Source: Sporosarcina luteola
GTDB taxonomy: Bacteria > Bacillota > Bacilli > Bacillales_A > Planococcaceae
Assembly: GCF_023715245.1 (NCBI RefSeq)
Contig: NZ_JAMBNV010000001.1
Span: 62,001 to 126,000 of the forward strand
Reading direction: 5' to 3'
Length of the DNA: 64,000 nt
Within the stretch, counting starts at the first letter, position 1. Every line of letters begins with the position of its first letter. The position numbers were made by a program, and so were the translations under genes. This document shows, in pieces, positions 59,916-64,000 of this stretch. The notes under the pieces were generated by a model. That model was not told the DNA's origin, did no database searches, and worked only from the letters and a program-made list of their open reading frames with translations.

Positions 59916-60380
59916 ATGTCAACAATTGAACAATTGAAGTTTGCAAGAATGTATACGATGGGGCGTCTATCACAGGCGAAGGAAAATGCATGGGACAAGC
60001 AACCGACCGGCTTCAATAATACAATCCGTTGGAATGTCGGGCACATTTATTGCTCGTTGGAGAATTTTATCGCGACAGTCCTACCATCCTACGAGCCGCA
60101 ACACAAAGAGTGGAATGCCTTTTTTGAAAGAGGGACGAGCCCTGCGAAATGGGAAGGTCAAGCCCCTGCTAAAGAGGAATTGCTTGTAGCTCTAGAGGAA
60201 CAGTTGCCGCGTGTCGTTCAAGCATTGGAAGGCAATCTTGACCGAGTGCTGCCTGAACCGATTAAAATTGGCGATATGTTAACGATGGGAACAGTCGACG
60301 CAGTCATGCAATTTGCTATATGGCACGAGGGACTGCATGCAGGTGTCATCCATGGATTGAATCGGGCGATAGGAGAGTAA
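59916..60380 (+). CDS. DinB-family protein
   Basis: A 154-residue four-helix-bundle protein. Metal-binding histidines fall in RWNVGHIYCSLENF and IWHEGLHAGVIHG, the DinB/YfiT triad. Relatives are metal-dependent thiol-S-transferases or damage-inducible proteins. ATG 59916 is 8 bases after GGGGG; TTG 59910 is in frame but too close. Confidence 0.85.
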   Translation: MSTIEQLKFARMYTMGRLSQAKENAWDKQPTGFNNTIRWNVGHIYCSLENFIATVLPSYEPQHKEWNAFFERGTSPAKWEGQAPAKEELLVALEEQLPRVVQALEGNLDRVLPEPIKIGDMLTMGTVDAVMQFAIWHEGLHAGVIHGLNRAIGE

Positions 60381-60406
60381 TCGCAACAGTTTATTGCTTA
60401 AATAAA

Positions 60407-60445
60407 GACAAACGCGACTATAATACGTCGCGTTTGTCATTTTAT
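60407..60445. terminator. Bidirectional terminator
   Basis: GACAAACGCGAC-TATAATAC-GTCGCGTTTGTC with ATTTTAT after it. Confidence 0.85.
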
Positions 60446-60874
60446 ATTAACATCAAAAAAATAAGTTGCTTTTCCATTATTCCATTCTACAATAACTTCA
60501 TAAATATAATATCCTTTTTTCAAAGGAAGTGTTATTTCATTATCCTTAAGTTCTACTGCGGTGCTTGTATCATCTTCGTTCCATTGGTTCACGATTATAG
60601 AAGTAGGATTTTGTTCGATCTCTACTATTAATTTATTATTTTTTTCAGCTTGTAATGTATCGAATTCCTCTGCCAAGTCATTTATATCTGAACTACTAAT
60701 TTTTCTAAACTCTGAGTCACTTTCTAGCCACTCGAATTCACCTATTACCATTGTATACTCTTGATTATCAACGATAACTTTTCCTTGTGCTTGGTTAAAA
60801 GTATTGGATGAGGGTATTCCATTACAGCCAACAATAGTAAGAACAATTAACATTGATAGCAATATTTTCTTCAT
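60437..60874 (-). CDS. Lipoprotein, unknown function
   Basis: A 145-residue protein with a lipoprotein signal (MKKILLSMLIVLTIVGC, lipobox IVGC) and a hydrophilic outer domain. ATG 60874 follows GGAGG; the in-frame start at 60898 precedes that site. It is clearly more A/T-rich than its neighbours by eye, which may mean later acquisition. No family recognised. Confidence 0.7.
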   Translation of the reverse strand: MKKILLSMLIVLTIVGCNGIPSSNTFNQAQGKVIVDNQEYTMVIGEFEWLESDSEFRKISSSDINDLAEEFDTLQAEKNNKLIVEIEQNPTSIIVNQWNEDDTSTAVELKDNEITLPLKKGYYIYEVIVEWNNGKATYFFDVNIK

Positions 60875-60927
60875 GCAACATCCTCCTTCCAAACCCAAAT
60901 AATTAATCGTTGATCATGAAAATTCGA

Positions 60928-61767
60928 TTATTTCACCATTCCAAAATGCCTCCGCAGTAAATAAGCTACCCATTTGCAATGCGGATGTTGGCGGATATTC
61001 TCCAATAATCCCTTCACGATTGCCGGATGCAGCGCCGGCTCCAACAGCTCCTGCTTCAAGAGGATCAACGACTCTTTTTCGATCGAATCCTCCATATCCT
61101 CAATATTCTTTTCCACGATTTCAACAATCTGAGCCAATGTACGCTCTTCATTCAAAGGCTGATCGATCATCTGAATCAATTCATCTGAAATGAAGGAAAG
61201 TGTCATGTTTTTAGCTAACAGATCCGTCTTTTCAACGAGGGATCGTGCGAGCAGATCCAAGTCGATCGGTAATTTATACAGCAGGAATAATTCGGAATAG
61301 GTGTTCATGAAGCCTTTAATACAAAACGCTAAATCGTATTTTAAGTCATTGGCTTGTTCGCCATATAATCGATCGATCATAGATAGGATTATTTTTTCAA
61401 GTGATTTATTGTAATTATGAAGCTTTGTGAACAGTTCTTCATTGAATGATTGCGTCGGTTCCTTCATGAGGATCTTGGCAAAATCGGAATGTTTATTGAA
61501 CGATTGAAACGTCGTGTAATAGAAATTATATAATAAATCGGCGTCATTCTGCTCATGATTGACCACGTAGTCAATGTCCGCTGTGAACTGTCTCATAAAG
61601 TGATCGATCAACGCGACAATCAGCTCGTCTTTCGACTTGAACGATAAATAGAAAGCTCCTTTGGAAATACCGCAATGGTCAGTTATTTGTTGGACAGACG
61701 TCGCTTCAAATCCTTGCTTTGCAAAGAGCTCCAAAGCTTTCTCCATAATCAGTTGTTTTTTTGTCAT
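60928..61767 (-). CDS. TetR-family repressor
   Basis: A 279-residue regulator: N-terminal TetR helix-turn-helix (TSVQQITDHCGISKGAFYLSFKSKDEL) and a long C-terminal ligand domain, larger than the usual 190-220 residues. Divergent from an RND exporter gene with a dyad in the common promoter, so it should repress that exporter until an inducer binds. Confidence 0.88.
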   Translation of the reverse strand: MTKKQLIMEKALELFAKQGFEATSVQQITDHCGISKGAFYLSFKSKDELIVALIDHFMRQFTADIDYVVNHEQNDADLLYNFYYTTFQSFNKHSDFAKILMKEPTQSFNEELFTKLHNYNKSLEKIILSMIDRLYGEQANDLKYDLAFCIKGFMNTYSELFLLYKLPIDLDLLARSLVEKTDLLAKNMTLSFISDELIQMIDQPLNEERTLAQIVEIVEKNIEDMEDSIEKESLILLKQELLEPALHPAIVKGLLENIRQHPHCKWVAYLLRRHFGMVK

Positions 61768-61795
61768 ATGTTCAAATCGCTCCTATGCTAATTCT

Positions 61796-61824
61796 TGACA
61801 ATTGACCGTATAGTCATTAGTATG
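61796..61824 (+). promoter_or_regulatory. RND exporter promoter with TetR-type operator
   Basis: TTGACA (61796-61801), 16 bp, TAGTAT (61818-61823). TGAC-CGTATA-GTCA (61803-61816) lies between the two boxes, where a bound TetR dimer would block transcription. Confidence 0.7.
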
Positions 61825-61866
61825 AAGAAATGAGTCAAAACTGTCAATGTAGGGGAAGGTGTAAGG

Positions 61867-64000
61867 GTGAAAGGGTTAGTCAATTTTGTTCTTAAGAATA
61901 AATTAGCAGTATGGTTACTCACCATTATTATAACAGTGTCGGGGGTTTATTCGGCAACGCAAATGAAAACAGAGACGCTGCCGGATATTTCGATTCCGTA
62001 TTTAATGGTGATGGGCGTCTATCCCGGTGCAACACCGGAACAGGTTATGGAGGAAGTCTCGGTACTTATCGAGAGGGCGGTAGAGAACCTGGATCATGTG
62101 AAATCCGTCTACTCCAATTCGTATTCTAATATGTCCAGCATTCAAGTGGAATACGATTACGGCATCGACATGGATGAAGCGAAACGGGAGTTGGCGTCCG
62201 CGATGGATTCGCTTTCCTTGCCTGAAGGTGCGCAGGAACCGGTCATCACAGCGATCAGCATGAATATGATGCCTGTCGTTGCGCTAAGCGTGAGCAGTAC
62301 AACCGAAGATATTGTTGAACTGACATCCACTGTCGAAGATATTTTGCTTCCAAAAATTGATAAGATCGACGGCGTTGCATCTGCGACGATTTCGGGACAG
62401 CATATCGAAGAAGTGGAGCTTACGTACGACGAGGAAAAAATGGCTCAGCTTGGTTTGAAAGAAGATAGCGTTAAGCAAATGATCCAAGCAAGCAATATCG
62501 AAGTTTCACTCGGTCTATTCGAGTTTGAGGAAGGCGAGCAGGCTGTTGCTGTCGACGGCAAGTTCATGACTATTGATGAGCTGAAGGGCATGCTAATTCC
62601 TGTCACGCCGTCAGAGGCAAATTTATCGCCATTCGTTAAGCTTGGCGATATTGCGACGATTGAAAAAGTCGGCAAGGTGCAGTCCGTTTCACGTACAAAC
62701 GGTGAAAATGCAATTGCGATCCAAATCGTTAAAGGACAACGTGCGAATACGGTCGATGTTGTAAATGACGTGAAGAAGTTGATGAAGGATGAAGAAAAAG
62801 CGCTTGATGGCTTAGTCGTCGATGTATCACTTGACCAAGGAGAACCGATTGAGCACTCTGTATCGACGATGGTTGAAAAGGCGCTTTTCGGTGGTTTGAT
62901 TGCAATATTGATCATTCTACTCTTCTTGCGTGATTTCAAGTCTACGATTATCTCTATCGTTTCAATTCCCGTTTCAGTATTTATGGCGTTGTTGTTGCTG
63001 AATTGGATGGATATTACGCTCAATATTATGACGCTCGGGGCAATTACAGTCGCCATCGGCCGGGTCATCGATGACTCCATCGTCGTTGTGGAAAATATAT
63101 ACCGGCGACTACACCTGAAAACCGAGAAGTTATCAGGTCGTGCATTGATACGCGAAGCAACGATTGAAATGTTCAAGCCGATCATGTCTTCGACGCTCGT
63201 AACGGTTGCGGTATTTGCACCGCTTATCTTTGTAGGCGGCATGGTAGGGGAGCTATTTTTGCCGTTCGCATTGACGATGTCGTTTGCGCTTGGTGCTTCA
63301 TTACTCGTCGCGATTACAATCGTGCCGGCATTGTCCCATTTCCTATTCAGGAAAAAGCTTTATGGTGAAAAGAAGGAAAGCCAGCATAAAGAAGCCGGTA
63401 AAATGGCGAACTGGTATAAAGGCGTTTTAAGTTGGTCATTGAATCATAAAGTCATAACGTCGATCATCTCCGTCGTTCTCTTGGCGGGTAGCCTAGGGCT
63501 TATGCCGCTGATCGGCTTCAGTTTCTTAGGAAGCGATGAAGAAAAAGTGATGTACATTACGTACACGCCTGCAACGGGTGAACTTCAGGATGAAACGTTG
63601 GCGAACGTTGAAGTTATCGAAAAGGAAATGTTGAAACGCGGTGATATCGACATCGTTCAATTATCCATCATGGACAGCGCCGATCCGATGACCGCGATGA
63701 TGGGCGGCGGGTCGAATGGCGCGCTTATGTATCTCATCTTTGACCCGGACATGGAAGACTTCCAAGGAGCTCGTGCAGAGGTTGAAGACTATGTATTCAA
63801 CATCGGCCAATCCGGAGAATGGAAGAGCCAGGATTTCAGTTCCATGGGAATGTCCACAAATGAAATTAGCTACTCGTTCTACAGTGAAAATTTAAGCAGC
63901 CTGAAAGAAGCTGTCCAGCAGGTTGAAAAAGTCATGGGAGATAACAAAGGCATTGAGGATGTCTCTTCAAGTACTGAGGATGCGTACGTTCAGTACACAT
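61867..64000 (+). CDS. RND-family efflux permease (AcrB/SwrC type), 3' part cut off
   Basis: An open frame from GTG 61867 to the window end (about 711 residues). Helix 1 VWLLTIIITVSGVYSA, ETLPDISIPYLMV, YPGATPEQVMEEV, then a porter domain and a helix block around residues 340-500. GRVIDDSIVVVENIYRR carries the family's helix-4 acidic pair, with GRVID where most members have GMVVD. Proton-driven export of surfactants or drugs, as for B. subtilis SwrC, is likely. The divergent TetR gene is its probable repressor. The C-terminal half is outside the window. Confidence 0.93.
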   Translation, partial: MKGLVNFVLKNKLAVWLLTIIITVSGVYSATQMKTETLPDISIPYLMVMGVYPGATPEQVMEEVSVLIERAVENLDHVKSVYSNSYSNMSSIQVEYDYGIDMDEAKRELASAMDSLSLPEGAQEPVITAISMNMMPVVALSVSSTTEDIVELTSTVEDILLPKIDKIDGVASATISGQHIEEVELTYDEEKMAQLGLKEDSVKQMIQASNIEVSLGLFEFEEGEQAVAVDGKFMTIDELKGMLIPVTPSEANLSPFVKLGDIATIEKVGKVQSVSRTNGENAIAIQIVKGQRANTVDVVNDVKKLMKDEEKALDGLVVDVSLDQGEPIEHSVSTMVEKALFGGLIAILIILLFLRDFKSTIISIVSIPVSVFMALLLLNWMDITLNIMTLGAITVAIGRVIDDSIVVVENIYRRLHLKTEKLSGRALIREATIEMFKPIMSSTLVTVAVFAPLIFVGGMVGELFLPFALTMSFALGASLLVAITIVPALSHFLFRKKLYGEKKESQHKEAGKMANWYKGVLSWSLNHKVITSIISVVLLAGSLGLMPLIGFSFLGSDEEKVMYITYTPATGELQDETLANVEVIEKEMLKRGDIDIVQLSIMDSADPMTAMMGGGSNGALMYLIFDPDMEDFQGARAEVEDYVFNIGQSGEWKSQDFSSMGMSTNEISYSFYSENLSSLKEAVQQVEKVMGDNKGIEDVSSSTEDAYVQYT

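Overview
The window looks like a chromosomal segment of a low-to-mid-GC, endospore-former-type Bacillota, most likely Bacillales of the Sporosarcina/Planococcaceae group. This is inferred from YflT, CsbD, YxlEFG, DUF2187, DUF2512, DUF3905, QueT and CstR type genes, SigB-like promoters, strong GGAGG ribosome binding sites, frequent TTG/GTG starts, and S-box, T-box and preQ1 leaders. No rRNA, tRNA, prophage or CRISPR array was seen. The only clear mobile element is a group II intron.

Layout. 1-7 kb: partial alanyl-tRNA editing protein, an ECF sigma/anti-sigma pair, a DMT transporter, a yxlEFG-like ABC operon and general-stress genes. 7-12 kb: a PQQ-type sugar dehydrogenase lipoprotein with a suspicious 3' end, divergent from a Tat-exported GMC oxidoreductase operon that carries its own tatA and tatC. 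12.6-16.9 kb: an unusual regulator joining a helix-turn-helix to a degenerate F1-ATPase beta chain, then a nucleotidyltransferase, isochorismatase, L,D-transpeptidase and a catR/catE-like quinone/catechol detoxification pair. 17-29 kb: transporters, CHY zinc protein, FhuF-like protein, CoA-transferase, rhodanese, an SsuCBA-type ABC importer and a second ECF sigma/anti-sigma operon. 29-34 kb: EmrE-like exporter, peptidase T, YhhN, LysR/YeiH pair. 35-38 kb: a CstR-controlled persulfide/sulfite operon (DsrE-like, rhodanese-rhodanese-persulfide dioxygenase, TusA-like, TauE). 39-42 kb: a SAM-riboswitch metY gene followed by a short ACT-less homoserine dehydrogenase. 42-54 kb: BCCT carrier, group II intron behind a terminator, preQ1-controlled queT, a frameshifted SRPBCC gene, a CPBP protease and a T-box-controlled second-type MetRS. 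54-64 kb: an OmpR-type two-component system with a tiny membrane gene between regulator and kinase, a TrkA-type potassium channel, another CPBP protease, DinB, a lipoprotein, and a TetR/RND efflux pair cut by the window end.

Two things stand out. First, at least ten intergenic arrays are built from an 8-10 bp conserved core repeated every 20 or 21 bp with non-conserved filler; there are four core families (gcgtccaaag, ggtgataa, ggctcaatt, cgcataaa) and none lies inside a gene. Second, the regulator at 12.7-13.7 kb uses an ATP-synthase beta-chain fold that has lost its Walker A lysine, with two matching operator-like repeats over its own promoter. Both are described in detail in the findings.
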